In this document: positions 9,669 through 19,685 of the stretch, in pieces
Layout: every line of letters begins with the position of its first letter
How positions within the stretch are numbered: position 1 is the stretch's first letter
Origin: Pseudoalteromonas sp. XMcav2-N
GTDB lineage: Bacteria > Pseudomonadota > Gammaproteobacteria > Enterobacterales > Alteromonadaceae
Assembly: GCF_024124545.1 (NCBI RefSeq)
Contig: NZ_JAMXSF010000004.1
Location: 186,001 to 250,000, forward strand
DNA length: 64,000 bases
Direction of reading: 5' to 3'
Notes under the pieces: model-generated
The model's input: the letters and a program-made list of their open reading frames with translations, nothing else
Told to the model about the DNA's origin: nothing
Database searches by the model: none
Translations under genes and position numbers: made by a program

Positions 9669-12600
9669 ATGTTGATCCTACGTGGTGCACCTGCACTTTC
9701 TGATTTCAAAGTTCAAAAAATCCTTAAAAGCTGTAATGATGCGCAATTGCCAGTCACTGGCGTGTATGCCGAGTTCATGCATTTTGCTGACCTGACAGCG
9801 GAACTTTCTGAGTCTGAACTGGACAAGCTGAGCAAGCTTTTAAAGTACGGCCCGACCATTGCCGAACATGCGCCTGAAGGAACCCTGATTTTAGTTACGC
9901 CGCGAATTGGTACTATTTCGCCCTGGGCATCTAAAGCCACAGACATTGCTAACAACTGCGGCCTGGATAAAGTACACCGTGTAGAGCGTGGTATTGCTTA
10001 CTATGTTGAGGGCGCACTGAGCGCAGCGCAGACAGCTGAGGTCGCTAAGCTATTGCACGACCGCATGACTGAGTCAGTGCACAACACACTGGAAGACGCG
10101 GGCCAGTTATTCCGCGTTGAAGAGCCGCGCCCAATGTCATCGGTTGATATTTTAGGTGGTGGCCGTGAAGCGCTTGTTACCGCAAACGTAGAGCAAGGTT
10201 TTGCATTAGCGGATGACGAAATTGATTATCTGGTTGAGAACTTCACTAAACTAGGTCGTAACCCGAACGACATCGAATTATTCATGTTCGCACAGGCGAA
10301 CTCTGAGCACTGTCGTCATAAAATCTTTAACGCTGATTGGACAATCGACGGCGCAGAACAGCCTAAGTCGCTGTTCAAAATGATCAAGAATACTTACGAA
10401 ACACACCCGGAAAACGTACTGTCTGCTTATAAAGATAACGCAGCAGTCATGAAGGGGTCTAAAGCGGGTCGCTTCTTCCCGAATAAAGACGGTGAGTACA
10501 GCTACAATCAGGAAAACATTGAAATCCTGATGAAGGTTGAAACCCATAACCACCCAACAGCGATTGCCCCATTCTCAGGCGCATCAACGGGTTCAGGTGG
10601 TGAAATTCGTGACGAAGGTGCAACAGGCCGTGGTTCTAAGCCAAAAGCAGGTCTGGTTGGTTTTACCGTATCTAACCTGCGCATTCCGGGCTTTGAACAG
10701 CCGTGGGAAAGCAACTTCGGCAAGCCAGGTCGTATTGTTGATGCACTCGACATCATGATCGACGGCCCTCTTGGTGGCGCGGCGTTCAACAACGAGTTTG
10801 GTCGTCCTAACCTGCTTGGTTATTTCCGTACTTACGAAGAAAAAGTAAACAGCCATAACGGCGAAGAAGTACGTGGTTACCACAAGCCAATCATGCTTGC
10901 AGGTGGTCTGGGTAACATCCGTACTGAGCATGTTCAAAAGGGTGAAATCCCCGTTGGCGCTAAGCTGATCGCACTAGGTGGCCCTGCAATGAACATTGGT
11001 CTTGGTGGTGGTGCTGCATCATCAATGGCATCGGGCCAGTCTAACGAAGACTTAGACTTTGCTTCTGTACAGCGTGAAAACCCAGAGATGGAACGTCGTT
11101 GTCAGGAAGTTATCGACAAGTGTTGGCAGCTGGGCGACGAAAACCCCATCGCATTTATCCACGATGTGGGCGCAGGAGGTCTTTCAAATGCATTCCCTGA
11201 GCTGGTAGACGATGGTGGTCGTGGTGGTAAATTCCAGCTACGTAACATCCCGAATGATGAGCCGGGCATGGCACCACACGAGATCTGGTGTAACGAATCA
11301 CAAGAGCGTTACGTACTGGCTGTTGCGGCAGAAGACTTTGCGCGTTTTGAAGAGATCTGTAAGCGTGAGCGCGCGCAATACGCAGTAATCGGTGAGGCAA
11401 CTGAAGAGCGCCACCTAACCGTTGCCGATAGCCACTTTGATAACAACCCGGTTGATCTTCCGCTTGAAGTGCTACTTGGTAAAGCACCTAAGATGCACCG
11501 TGACGTTGAGTCAAAGCAAGTTGAAGGTGAAGCACTAAACACAGATAGCATTGATGTAGAAGAAGCCGCTAAGCGTTTACTTCGTTTACCGACGATTGCT
11601 GAGAAAACATTCCTTATCACGATTGGTGACCGTACGGTGACAGGTCTTGTAGCACGTGACCAAATGGTTGGTCCCTGGCAGGTACCAGTAGCAAACTGTG
11701 CTGTAACGGCAGCTGCGTTTGATACTTACCACGGTGAAGCGATGTCAATGGGTGAGCGCACTCCTGCGGCACTTCTAAACTACGGTGCATCTGCACGTTT
11801 AGCAGTAGCAGAAGCGCTAACGAACATTGCTGGCGCAAACATTGGTGGCCTTGAGAACATCAAGCTATCTGCAAACTGGATGGCAGCAGCAGGTCACCCG
11901 GGTGAAGACGCGGGTCTTTATGAAGCGGTTAAAGCGGTAGGTGAAGAGTTGTGTCCGGCACTTGGCCTAACGATCCCAGTTGGTAAAGATTCAATGTCAA
12001 TGAAGACAACATGGCAAGACAACGGTGAAGACAAAGCGGTTACTGCACCACTTTCTCTTATCATCACTGCATTTGGCCGTGTAGAAGACATTCGTAAAAC
12101 AGTCACGCCTCAGCTTCGCACTGATAAAGGTGATTCAAGCCTAATCTTAGTTGATTTAGGTGCAGGTCAAAACCGCATGGGTGCATCAAGCCTTGCACAG
12201 GTTTACAAGCAGCTTGGTGATAAGACGCCTGACGTTGATAGCCCAGAGCTATTAAAAGGCTTCTACAACGCGATGCAAGCACTTGTAGCTGACGAGAAGC
12301 TACTTGCTTACCATGACCGTTCAGACGGTGGTTTATTCACAACCGTTGCTGAAATGGCGTTCGCAGGTCGTACAGGTGTGACAGTAAACCTTGATAGCCT
12401 GACTGGCTCTGACATCGAAGCACTTTATAACGAAGAGCTAGGTGCGGTAATTCAGGTTCGCAACGACGACCTTGCAGCAGTTGAAGCTGTATTAGCTGAT
12501 AACGGTCTTGCTGCAATCAGCCATACTATCGGTGCACTAAACACAGAAGATAAAGTTATCTTCAACCGTGGTGGTGAAGCGGTACTTGCAAATACACGTA

Positions 12601-13553
12601 CTCAACTACGTACTATCTGGGCTGAAACAACCTATAAGATGCAAGCACTTCGTGATAACCCTGAGTGTGCTAAGCAAGAATTTGATGCCAAGTTTGACGA
12701 AAAAGATCCTGGTCTTAACGTAAACTTGAGCTTCGACATTAACGAGGACGTTGCTGCACCTTACATTGCAACGGGTGCTAAGCCTAAGATGGCTATCCTA
12801 CGTGAGCAAGGTGTTAACTCACACGTTGAAATGGCAGCGGCATTTAACCGTGCAGGTTTTGCAGCAGTAGACGTACACATGAGTGACATCCTTGAAGGTC
12901 GCCTAACGCTAGAAGAGTTCAAAGGTCTGGTAGCTTGTGGTGGTTTCTCCTACGGTGACGTACTCGGTGCCGGTGAAGGTTGGGCTAAGTCAATCCTGTT
13001 CAATGACATGGCACGCGACCAGTTCCAAACCTTCTTTGAGCGTCAAGACACGTTCAGCTTAGGTGTGTGTAACGGCTGTCAGATGCTATCGACATTGAAA
13101 GAGCTTATCCCGGGTACTGAGCACTGGCCACGTTTTGTAACCAACCAGTCAGAGCGTTTTGAAGCACGTTTCAGCCTGGTTGAAGTGCAAGAAAGCCCGT
13201 CGGTATTCTTCCAGGGTATGGCAGGCTCTCGTATGCCAATCGCGGTATCTCACGGTGAAGGTCATGCTGAGTTTGCCAACGACGCGGCAGTGAAAGCGGC
13301 ACTTGAGTCTGGCACAGTAGCGGTTCAGTACGTTGATAACTATGGTAATCCAACAACGCAATACCCGAACAACCCGAATGGTTCACCAGAAGGTATTACC
13401 GGTATTACATCAACTGACGGTCGTGCAACAGTGATGATGCCACACCCAGAGCGTGTATTCCGTGCCATCGCTAACTCTTGGCACCCGGATGAGTGGAAAG
13501 AGGACAGCCCGTGGATGCGTATGTTCCGCAACGCACGTAAGAATGTGAGTTAA
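9669..13553 (+). CDS. purL: Phosphoribosylformylglycinamidine synthase
   Basis: Fourth step of de novo purine synthesis: FGAR plus glutamine plus ATP gives FGAM. This is the large single-chain form of 1294 residues (E. coli 1295). I chose the ATG that aligns with E. coli ([11 protein letters not shown]); an ATG four codons upstream is possible. Visible are the FGAM synthetase core ([21 protein letters not shown] near residue 290) and the C-terminal glutaminase domain with Cys1134 (GVCNGCQML) and the triad His/Glu in PHPERVF. Leucine codons are unusual between about 11.46 and 12.93 kb (see findings). A relic of another purL 3' end follows. Confidence 0.96.
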   Translation: MLILRGAPALSDFKVQKILKSCNDAQLPVTGVYAEFMHFADLTAELSESELDKLSKLLKYGPTIAEHAPEGTLILVTPRIGTISPWASKATDIANNCGLDKVHRVERGIAYYVEGALSAAQTAEVAKLLHDRMTESVHNTLEDAGQLFRVEEPRPMSSVDILGGGREALVTANVEQGFALADDEIDYLVENFTKLGRNPNDIELFMFAQANSEHCRHKIFNADWTIDGAEQPKSLFKMIKNTYETHPENVLSAYKDNAAVMKGSKAGRFFPNKDGEYSYNQENIEILMKVETHNHPTAIAPFSGASTGSGGEIRDEGATGRGSKPKAGLVGFTVSNLRIPGFEQPWESNFGKPGRIVDALDIMIDGPLGGAAFNNEFGRPNLLGYFRTYEEKVNSHNGEEVRGYHKPIMLAGGLGNIRTEHVQKGEIPVGAKLIALGGPAMNIGLGGGAASSMASGQSNEDLDFASVQRENPEMERRCQEVIDKCWQLGDENPIAFIHDVGAGGLSNAFPELVDDGGRGGKFQLRNIPNDEPGMAPHEIWCNESQERYVLAVAAEDFARFEEICKRERAQYAVIGEATEERHLTVADSHFDNNPVDLPLEVLLGKAPKMHRDVESKQVEGEALNTDSIDVEEAAKRLLRLPTIAEKTFLITIGDRTVTGLVARDQMVGPWQVPVANCAVTAAAFDTYHGEAMSMGERTPAALLNYGASARLAVAEALTNIAGANIGGLENIKLSANWMAAAGHPGEDAGLYEAVKAVGEELCPALGLTIPVGKDSMSMKTTWQDNGEDKAVTAPLSLIITAFGRVEDIRKTVTPQLRTDKGDSSLILVDLGAGQNRMGASSLAQVYKQLGDKTPDVDSPELLKGFYNAMQALVADEKLLAYHDRSDGGLFTTVAEMAFAGRTGVTVNLDSLTGSDIEALYNEELGAVIQVRNDDLAAVEAVLADNGLAAISHTIGALNTEDKVIFNRGGEAVLANTRTQLRTIWAETTYKMQALRDNPECAKQEFDAKFDEKDPGLNVNLSFDINEDVAAPYIATGAKPKMAILREQGVNSHVEMAAAFNRAGFAAVDVHMSDILEGRLTLEEFKGLVACGGFSYGDVLGAGEGWAKSILFNDMARDQFQTFFERQDTFSLGVCNGCQMLSTLKELIPGTEHWPRFVTNQSERFEARFSLVEVQESPSVFFQGMAGSRMPIAVSHGEGHAEFANDAAVKAALESGTVAVQYVDNYGNPTTQYPNNPNGSPEGITGITSTDGRATVMMPHPERVFRAIANSWHPDEWKEDSPWMRMFRNARKNVS

Positions 13554-13571
13554 TTGAGAACTCTATAATAG

Positions 13572-13598
13572 AAAAAGGTCACTTCGGTGGCCTTTTTT
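13572..13598 (+). terminator. purL terminator, first copy
   Basis: Arms AAAAAGG and CCTTTTTT with an inner CAC/GTG pairing around a TTCG tetraloop. The 35-base block at 13572-13606 recurs identically at 13721-13755. Confidence 0.9.
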
Positions 13599-13612
13599 AT
13601 TGCCTGAAAAGA

Positions 13613-13705
13613 GCTAACTCTTGGCAGCGATACCCACGACAAGAGTGGAAAGAGGACAGCCCGTGGATGCGTATGTTCCGTAATGCTAGAAAAAATATCG
13701 GCTAA
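13613..13705 (+). pseudogene. Relic of a second purL 3' end
   Basis: These 30 codons plus a stop encode ANSWQRYPRQEWKEDS followed by [14 protein letters not shown], a clear alternative version of the true purL tail ([13 protein letters not shown]...). It differs by extra codons after ANSW, by synonymous changes and by the last residues (KNIG instead of KNVS). It has no start and no upstream domain, so it is a fragment. An identical terminator follows each of the two ends. It looks like the scar of recombination or of an element that once used the purL 3' end as an attachment site. Confidence 0.85.
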
Positions 13706-13720
13706 TTATTTAGTTTGATG

Positions 13721-13747
13721 AAAAAGGTCACTTCGGTGGCCTTTTTT
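13721..13747 (+). terminator. purL terminator, second copy
   Basis: Identical in sequence to the hairpin at 13572-13598, including eight following bases (ATTGCCTG). It lies 15 bases after the stop codon of the purL relic. Confidence 0.85.
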
Positions 13748-13908
13748 ATTGCCTGCAACATCTTCCTGTTCATCGTTTAGTATTATTTGTCTCTTATACT
13801 TTCTCTCCTTAAGTTTTCTGTGCAAAGACCGATAAGTTGTTTGAATTAGCGGCCCTCTTGATCGCCAAAGCGGTGCGGAAGGCCAATAATGGCAATCAAG
13901 GAGTGAGT

Positions 13909-14451
13909 ATGGATATACAAATACATCCAGGCAGCGCGCCTGTAAGTAAGCCCGTATCGCATTCGCAAGTTCGTAACAACAGCGATAAAGTCTCTGATGC
14001 TACCTCAGGCGAAGAAGCTCAAAGTGGCGATGAGGTCGACACAGTCCCCCCGTTGCTATCAAAAGAATTGGATGAAGAAGCGGGACAATATAAAGAAGAC
14101 AACCCGGTATTCAAAGAGGATTATGAGGATCTTGAAAAAGCCATGGAGCTGATCCAGGCTTTAATCCGTAAACTACAATCACAGATCAATAAGTTAATGC
14201 AGTCCGTTCAGCAGCGCCACCTGCAGGTACAACAGCACGCAGAAGCTGACACATCAGAGGAGTCAGTCGCGATTGAGCATATAGGCCTGAAGCAGTATCG
14301 TGACGCTTCAAAAGTGGATGAAATAGAAGTGCTTGAACAGCAGTTGTCTGAATATAAGCAACAGGAAGCGGATATTCGCGTTAACATGATTAAAATGATC
14401 CTCGTTGAGCGTGAGCGACTGGAAGAGCTTAAGCGCAAGGGCAAATTATAA
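13909..14451 (+). CDS. Coiled-coil protein, unknown function
   Basis: This 180-residue soluble protein starts at an ATG with a strong AAGGAGTGAGT upstream; the frame extends 24 codons further but without such a signal. The first 70 residues are polar, Ser/Asp/Glu-rich and probably disordered. Residues about 75-115 and 140-180 have heptad-like patterns rich in Leu, Gln, Lys and Glu, typical of paired coiled coils. No signal peptide or membrane segment is present. I do not recognise the family. It precedes ydbH by 120 bases on the same strand and may share its transcript. Confidence 0.65.
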   Translation: MDIQIHPGSAPVSKPVSHSQVRNNSDKVSDATSGEEAQSGDEVDTVPPLLSKELDEEAGQYKEDNPVFKEDYEDLEKAMELIQALIRKLQSQINKLMQSVQQRHLQVQQHAEADTSEESVAIEHIGLKQYRDASKVDEIEVLEQQLSEYKQQEADIRVNMIKMILVERERLEELKRKGKL

Positions 14452-14571
14452 TCGTGGCGGCCAACTTGTAAGGGACTTTTGCAAGCTTAACATCTTCTTA
14501 CTTTGGCAGACATTACATCGCCATCAAGATCCCTTACACTTAAACCAGTTTTCACTGACTGCCTGGTACCT

Positions 14572-17163
14572 ATGCGTCGCTTTTTTCTTATTCTGCTATT
14601 TGCTCTGTTTACGATAGGGATCACTGTCTATTATTTTCGCGTGCCACTGACACTCACTATTGGCAAGCAGATACTGACTGAAGAGCAGGGCTTACTTGAG
14701 TGTCTGGACTGGTCTGTCGACAGCTGGGATCGTCTGGCGGTCGAGCGACTGTGCTGGCGCAGTGAAGCGGTGTCGGTTGAAGTCAGTAACGCCACCTTTG
14801 ATGGTGACCACTTTCAGGTAGCCAGTATGATGGTGACTCATCAGCATACCCAAACCGATAATGCGACCGAGGTGGCCCATTCCTCGGCGCCTTTAGAGCT
14901 CGACTTGCCAGAAGGCATGCCTAGTATCGAGGTTGAAGCGCTCACCGTATCCAGTCCGTTACTACCAGAGCCACTCAATCTCAGTGTAATGCAGAAGGGG
15001 GATTTCGCTTTTGTCATCAGTGGTGACGTGGAGGCAGATATTACCCTGAGTGATACACAATTGCGAACAGCACTGAAGCTGTCCAGTCCGGTTATACAGA
15101 CGTTTTTACAGCAGACGGAACTCCCCGTTACTGTTTCTGAGCTGGCCGGAACCATAGAATCAACATTTGATGGTCAGGCTGTCAATGTGGATATCCAGCT
15201 GGACAGCTTATTGGCTTACCCACTGGCTCAGTGTCAGCCAGTGATCCAGGGTAACGGGGTTATCTCTGGACAATGGGACCTCAGCAGCAGTATTGGCAAG
15301 CTGGACCTGAGTCAGCTACCAGTTGGCGTGAACGCACTCGGGTGCGAGTCGATGTTTGCTCAGTTGCCTGAGACCTGGCTGGACACCCTTTGGTCAGGGC
15401 AGTGGCAGGCCCAGATGGCAGAGCCTGTGACATTTAATACGCAAATGGTCAGCTTACCAAAATTATCTGTGTATGGGGCGAATGAAGCCACGTCAGCCAC
15501 GTTTAGCGAACTGGAGTATCAGATTGCTGGTCAGCAGATACAGGGTAAGTTGAGAGTTTCACATCAAAGCGAGGTACTTAATCTCCTTGATGTGCAAGCG
15601 GATTTTTTGCTCGCTGACATGCAGCTGGAGAGCACTGGTGTTGCCACGATTGAAGTGTCTCAGGCACCGGCAGGGCTGTCCTTTGATTGGCAGGAACTGG
15701 CGTTGCAAGGTCAGTTTTCACTGGCCGGAGATATGACTGAGCTGCTGACGTTCAATACCATACTGCAGCCACAAGCTAATTCAGTTTCGCTGCAAGAGAT
15801 ACGATTAGATAACCTGTCTGGCACCCTGTCCACTAGTACAGTGTTGGCCATGACTGAAGACAATAAACTGGCGGAACATGCGCTATTTGAACAGGTGAAG
15901 TGGGAATTAGAAACACAAGCCGAGCGCTATCAGATAGGCTCAGTTCAGGGCCGTAGTTTAGCCCTCAGCGGTCAGGGTGACGTCAACGGACAGCTGGAAA
16001 CAACCATCAAAGCAGACATTCAGGTTGGCTCATTTAAACGTGATGAGATCCGCGGCAAAGATCTCAGCCAGCACCTGGCGTTTACCGGCCAGTGGCAACC
16101 AGAAGGACCAAAAGGTGAGCTGACAGGGCATTCAACGATAGAGCTGCTCGCGCATCCGCAATTAGTCCTCAGAGATATTGCGTTGCAAAGCGAAGGAAAT
16201 GTCGCCGGCAGCGAGCAATTGACATTAGATCACCGGCTCACTCTGGATAATCTTGAGCTGCAGCTCACACATTGTCTGGAAGCGGGGTTGATGCCATTTA
16301 CTGTGACTCTGGCGGAACACGGCCTGGGCGCAATGCAATCGCTGGTCAGCCAGTTTGTACCTAAGCTTAATATTGAGCAGGGTCTGATAAATGCTGAGAT
16401 TTCAGGTGAATTAACGCGTCAAATATTTGATTTTCGGCTTAACGTGGATGATGCTGCATTTTTGTATGAGCACCATTATGTCTCTGAGCTGGATTTACCT
16501 GTAAAGGGCAAATGGCATGCTGGTGAACTAATCATAGAGTCGTCACCCTTGAGTGTCACACAAGTGCGCTCTGGGCCTGTATTGACCGAGGTGCGGGGCC
16601 AGCTAACGTCAGATAACAATCTGCCGGTATTGCGTGAGTTTAGTGCCAGAGTCTTTGGCGGTCAGTTGGCGGCCGAGCAGATATTACTCAGTACGCAGGA
16701 CCAGGAGATTTTAGTGACGGCCAGTGGTCTCGATTTGATGTTGATCTCAGAAGCGGGTCGGGAATCAGGGGTTGAGCTCCATGGCCGGGTATCTGGCAGA
16801 TTACCTGTGTTTATGCGTGGCGGCCAGGCTGAGATCCGCGATGGTTACCTCAGTAATGAGATAGATAGCATGCTGAAAGTAGAAGATAATGCGTCATTCA
16901 ATGCGTTAAAATCCCAACGTCCGGAACTGGAAACTGTGTTCGGTGTGCTGGATGAGTTGAGTATTGAAACCCTGAGCTGTGCTGTGAATATGGCTCGGGA
17001 CGGGCAGCTGGAGTTAGCGGTGAAAATTGCCGGTGAGAATAAACAACAAAAACAACCGGTGAATTTTAATTATACGCACAGTGAAAATATATATACCCTG
17101 TTCAGGGCATTGCGCCTGAGTGATGAAATCACTCAGGAAGTGGAAAAAGCTTTAAACCAATAG
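14572..17163 (+). CDS. ydbH: YdbH, AsmA-like intermembrane lipid-transport protein
   Basis: A long periplasmic bridge protein of 863 residues with one N-terminal membrane anchor (RRFFLILLFALFTIGITVYYF) followed by repetitive beta-strand-rich sequence and the conserved YdbH C-terminal domain (residues about 640-850, with GRVSGRLPVFMRGGQAEIRDG). In E. coli, YdbH, TamB and YhdP redundantly carry phospholipids from inner to outer membrane. I start at the ATG just before the anchor; an upstream TTG would add 23 residues of no clear meaning. The ynbE and ydbL genes follow at 12- and 11-base gaps, the canonical operon. Confidence 0.9.
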   Translation: MRRFFLILLFALFTIGITVYYFRVPLTLTIGKQILTEEQGLLECLDWSVDSWDRLAVERLCWRSEAVSVEVSNATFDGDHFQVASMMVTHQHTQTDNATEVAHSSAPLELDLPEGMPSIEVEALTVSSPLLPEPLNLSVMQKGDFAFVISGDVEADITLSDTQLRTALKLSSPVIQTFLQQTELPVTVSELAGTIESTFDGQAVNVDIQLDSLLAYPLAQCQPVIQGNGVISGQWDLSSSIGKLDLSQLPVGVNALGCESMFAQLPETWLDTLWSGQWQAQMAEPVTFNTQMVSLPKLSVYGANEATSATFSELEYQIAGQQIQGKLRVSHQSEVLNLLDVQADFLLADMQLESTGVATIEVSQAPAGLSFDWQELALQGQFSLAGDMTELLTFNTILQPQANSVSLQEIRLDNLSGTLSTSTVLAMTEDNKLAEHALFEQVKWELETQAERYQIGSVQGRSLALSGQGDVNGQLETTIKADIQVGSFKRDEIRGKDLSQHLAFTGQWQPEGPKGELTGHSTIELLAHPQLVLRDIALQSEGNVAGSEQLTLDHRLTLDNLELQLTHCLEAGLMPFTVTLAEHGLGAMQSLVSQFVPKLNIEQGLINAEISGELTRQIFDFRLNVDDAAFLYEHHYVSELDLPVKGKWHAGELIIESSPLSVTQVRSGPVLTEVRGQLTSDNNLPVLREFSARVFGGQLAAEQILLSTQDQEILVTASGLDLMLISEAGRESGVELHGRVSGRLPVFMRGGQAEIRDGYLSNEIDSMLKVEDNASFNALKSQRPELETVFGVLDELSIETLSCAVNMARDGQLELAVKIAGENKQQKQPVNFNYTHSENIYTLFRALRLSDEITQEVEKALNQ

Positions 17164-17175
17164 GAGCAACTCAGC

Positions 17176-17355
17176 ATGAAATGGATGCTAACTTTGGTGT
17201 TTGCTTGTTTGGTATCGGCTTGTACGCACAAAGTACAGGTCGAAACCAAAGAGCCTATCACCATCAATTTAAACGTCAAGGTTGACCACGAGATCCGTGT
17301 TAAGGTCGACAAAGAGCTGGATGACCTGTTCAGCGATGACAGTGAACTATTCTAA
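17176..17355 (+). CDS. ynbE: YnbE family lipoprotein
   Basis: A 59-residue lipoprotein with a lipobox ending at Cys16 (LVSAC), followed by the family signature KEPITINLNVKVDHEIRVKVD and the ending DSELF. In E. coli, YnbE stacks its strands onto the C-terminal end of YdbH to complete the lipid bridge to the outer membrane. A TAGGAGCAAC ribosome site precedes the ATG. It lies between ydbH and ydbL, exactly the expected place. Confidence 0.9.
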   Translation: MKWMLTLVFACLVSACTHKVQVETKEPITINLNVKVDHEIRVKVDKELDDLFSDDSELF

Positions 17356-17366
17356 GGAGCCAGATC

Positions 17367-17687
17367 ATGAATGCATCTAAGTTACTGACAACGATTGCCG
17401 CGGCTTGCATGAGCTTTTCGGTATTGGCTATTTCACTGGATGACGCTAAGTCACGAGGTCTGGTGGGAGAAACCGCAGCGGGTTACCTTGGCGTGATTAA
17501 AGGCAACGGTGAAGTCCAAAAACTGGTTGATAAAGTAAACAGTAAGCGCAAGGCCAAGTATCAGCAACTTGCCAAGAAAAACGGCATCAGCCTGAGCCAG
17601 GTAGAAGCTATGGCAGCTAAGAAAACTTTTGCAAAAACGGCCCCTGGCCACTTTGTTAAAGTCGACGGTAAGTGGGTTAAAAAATAG
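17367..17687 (+). CDS. ydbL: YdbL family periplasmic protein (DUF1318)
   Basis: This 106-residue protein has a signal peptide (cleavage near VLA-I, residue 21) and the DUF1318 core: DAKSRGLVGETAAGYLG, a VDKVNSKRKAKYQQLAKKN helix and the ending GHFVKVDGKWVKK. It is periplasmic. In E. coli, YdbL modulates the YdbH-YnbE bridge, probably limiting over-assembly of YnbE. It has a strong AAGGAGCC upstream and closes the three-gene operon. Confidence 0.9.
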   Translation: MNASKLLTTIAAACMSFSVLAISLDDAKSRGLVGETAAGYLGVIKGNGEVQKLVDKVNSKRKAKYQQLAKKNGISLSQVEAMAAKKTFAKTAPGHFVKVDGKWVKK

Positions 17688-17693
17688 CAACCC

Positions 17694-17711
17694 GGGCGGC
17701 TCTAACCGCCC
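17694..17711 (+). terminator. Hairpin after ydbL
   Basis: GGGCGG and CCGCCC enclose a six-base loop. The following AATATTT is only weakly U-rich. It separates ydbL from the convergent DUF1415 gene. Confidence 0.6.
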
Positions 17712-17717
17712 CAATAT

Positions 17718-18266
17718 TTAATCCTGGCGCGGGTGACACTGGCGTAGCAGTTGCTGCCAAAAGGCGGCGCCTTTTCTGCGTGCCAGGCGGATATTATTAT
17801 CCGGAATTGACTCCGGATCGTCGTAGGTTTCCAGCGCTTCTGCCATACTCGCTTCACGGATCACATGTAAAGCAGGGTATGGAGCCCGGTTGGTGTAGTT
17901 GGCTGGATCATCTTGCTCTGAATCAGCGAAGACATAATCGGGGTGGAAGTTAGCAAGCTGGAAAACCCCCTCATAACCCTGTGCGACCAGCAGTGCATTG
18001 GCTAAATCGACCAAATCTAAGAACTCATCAAAATCGCTAAAGCCAGCAGTAAAAATAAGCAAGCTGGTTTCCCGCTCAGGTGTGTCTGACAGTGCCTGAC
18101 ACTCATCCAGCATGTCCATGACGGCATCTTCGTGTTTTTGTGACTCGCAGACACGGTAATGAATGGCATTTTGCTCAACTTCCTTACGGGCGAACGGACA
18201 AAAGTTATATTTTACGATCACTGAGCTGACCCAGTTTTGCATCGCTTTGACGGCAATATGGTGCAT
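17718..18266 (-). CDS. DUF1415 family protein
   Basis: This 182-residue soluble protein belongs to DUF1415. The family marks are WVSSVIVKYNFCPFA near residues 12-26, the YEGVFQLANFHPDYVFAD block near residues 97-114 and the proline-rich ANYTNRAPYPALHVIRE segment. Its function is unknown. It starts one base downstream of the waaA stop codon on the same strand and is therefore very probably co-transcribed with waaA. Confidence 0.85.
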   Translation of the reverse strand: MHHIAVKAMQNWVSSVIVKYNFCPFARKEVEQNAIHYRVCESQKHEDAVMDMLDECQALSDTPERETSLLIFTAGFSDFDEFLDLVDLANALLVAQGYEGVFQLANFHPDYVFADSEQDDPANYTNRAPYPALHVIREASMAEALETYDDPESIPDNNIRLARRKGAAFWQQLLRQCHPRQD

Positions 18267-19547
18267 TTATTTTCCCAAAAGAGCGTTTATCATAGTAATA
18301 CTGCGCGAAATGGCGCCTTGATTGCGTGCCAGACAGGCTTTGGCGTGTGCCCCAAGCTCTGTGGCATCTTGCTTCGAGCGCAGATAGACCAGCAAAGTAT
18401 CGGCAAGCATCTGAGGATCTGCCACCTCTATGGCACCTTGCATCGAGATTAGCTCGGGGTAAATATGGGCAAAGTTATAGGTATGTGGTCCGGTCAGAAC
18501 CCCCACCGAACAGGCTGCGGCTTCCAGTGGGTTGTGGCCGCCGCGCTCAATCAGACTGCCGCCAATGTAGGCAACCTGACCACATCCGTACAGCAGCTTT
18601 AATTCGCCCAGAGTGTCTGCCAGCAAGACTTGTGATGATGTGTTGTACTGATGACTACGGCGGCTATAGCTAAGTGTCTGTGCTTCAATCAAAGCCGCGA
18701 CTTTCTCAAATTGTTCAGGGTGTCTGGGAGCTATGATCAACAGCGCGTCGGGCAGCTGAGTCAATATTTGCTGATGCGCTGCCAGCACCTGTTCGTGCTC
18801 CATAGGGTGCGTGGATCCAGCAACCCAGACAGGTCGTGTGCCCAGTTGCGCTTTGAGTGTATCAATTTTTTCCTGTTGATTATCATCCAGGCTGATATCG
18901 AACTTGATGGATCCCGTTACTGTCACTTTTTCTTTTGCCAGCCCCAGCTCGACAAACCGTTCTGCGTCCTCTTTATTATGGCTTGCGAGCATATCTATCT
19001 GGCCCATCAGAAAGGTGCTCAGTGGTGCTACTTTTTGATAACCGGCCTGAGACTTTTCAGACAGGCGCGCGTTAACCACAGCAACAGGGCAGGCTGACTT
19101 TTTTGCGTAATAGAATAAATTAGGCCAAAGCTCGGTTTCGAGCACCAGCAGCAGTTTTGGGCGCAATTGGTTGATAAATCGTCGTGCCGCGAAAGCAAAG
19201 TCAATTGGCAGGTAGCAAATCGTGATATCCCGAGTCTCCTTATCAAACAACTGAGAGAGTTGCTCCCGTCCCGTTGGTGTGTTGCATGTTAGTACAAAAG
19301 GGGCATCGGGGTGTTCCGCCAGTAGTGCTTTGATAAGTGGTGCTGCGGCTAATACTTCGCCAACAGAGGCACAGTGCACCATAATCGCCTGGCGTGACCT
19401 GCTTGAGGGGACAAAACCGAAACGCTCAGAGAAATTGGCCTTATATAAGGCGTTCTTTTTTCCTCTGATAACGTACAGATACGCCACAATGACAGGGCAC
19501 AGCACTAGCAGTAACAGGGAATATAAACGTCTAATCATGGTAGCCAT
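18267..19547 (-). CDS. waaA: 3-deoxy-D-manno-octulosonic acid (Kdo) transferase
   Basis: Transfers Kdo from CMP-Kdo to lipid IVA at the inner face of the cytoplasmic membrane, the first LPS core step. The 426-residue protein has the N-terminal membrane helix (LYSLLLLVLCPVIVAYLYV), the acceptor-side loop NFSERFGF with catalytic Glu, then the ASVGEVLAA, ETELWPNL, GSTHPMEHE and GGHNPLEAA blocks of the family. A start three codons later (MIRRLY) is also possible. The presence of kdkA nearby suggests, by analogy with Haemophilus, that it may add one Kdo only. Confidence 0.94.
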   Translation of the reverse strand: MATMIRRLYSLLLLVLCPVIVAYLYVIRGKKNALYKANFSERFGFVPSSRSRQAIMVHCASVGEVLAAAPLIKALLAEHPDAPFVLTCNTPTGREQLSQLFDKETRDITICYLPIDFAFAARRFINQLRPKLLLVLETELWPNLFYYAKKSACPVAVVNARLSEKSQAGYQKVAPLSTFLMGQIDMLASHNKEDAERFVELGLAKEKVTVTGSIKFDISLDDNQQEKIDTLKAQLGTRPVWVAGSTHPMEHEQVLAAHQQILTQLPDALLIIAPRHPEQFEKVAALIEAQTLSYSRRSHQYNTSSQVLLADTLGELKLLYGCGQVAYIGGSLIERGGHNPLEAAACSVGVLTGPHTYNFAHIYPELISMQGAIEVADPQMLADTLLVYLRSKQDATELGAHAKACLARNQGAISRSITMINALLGK

Positions 19548-19685
19548 CAGTGTAAAAAACGCTTATTTTAACTTGTCGGACTGAAAAAGCGATAACAGGC
19601 GTACAAATTATCACAGTTGTTCAGGTGCTCCACGGGCGGGAATTTGCTAGGATCGGGCAAAATCTCTAATTTCAAAGGTTTTAAG

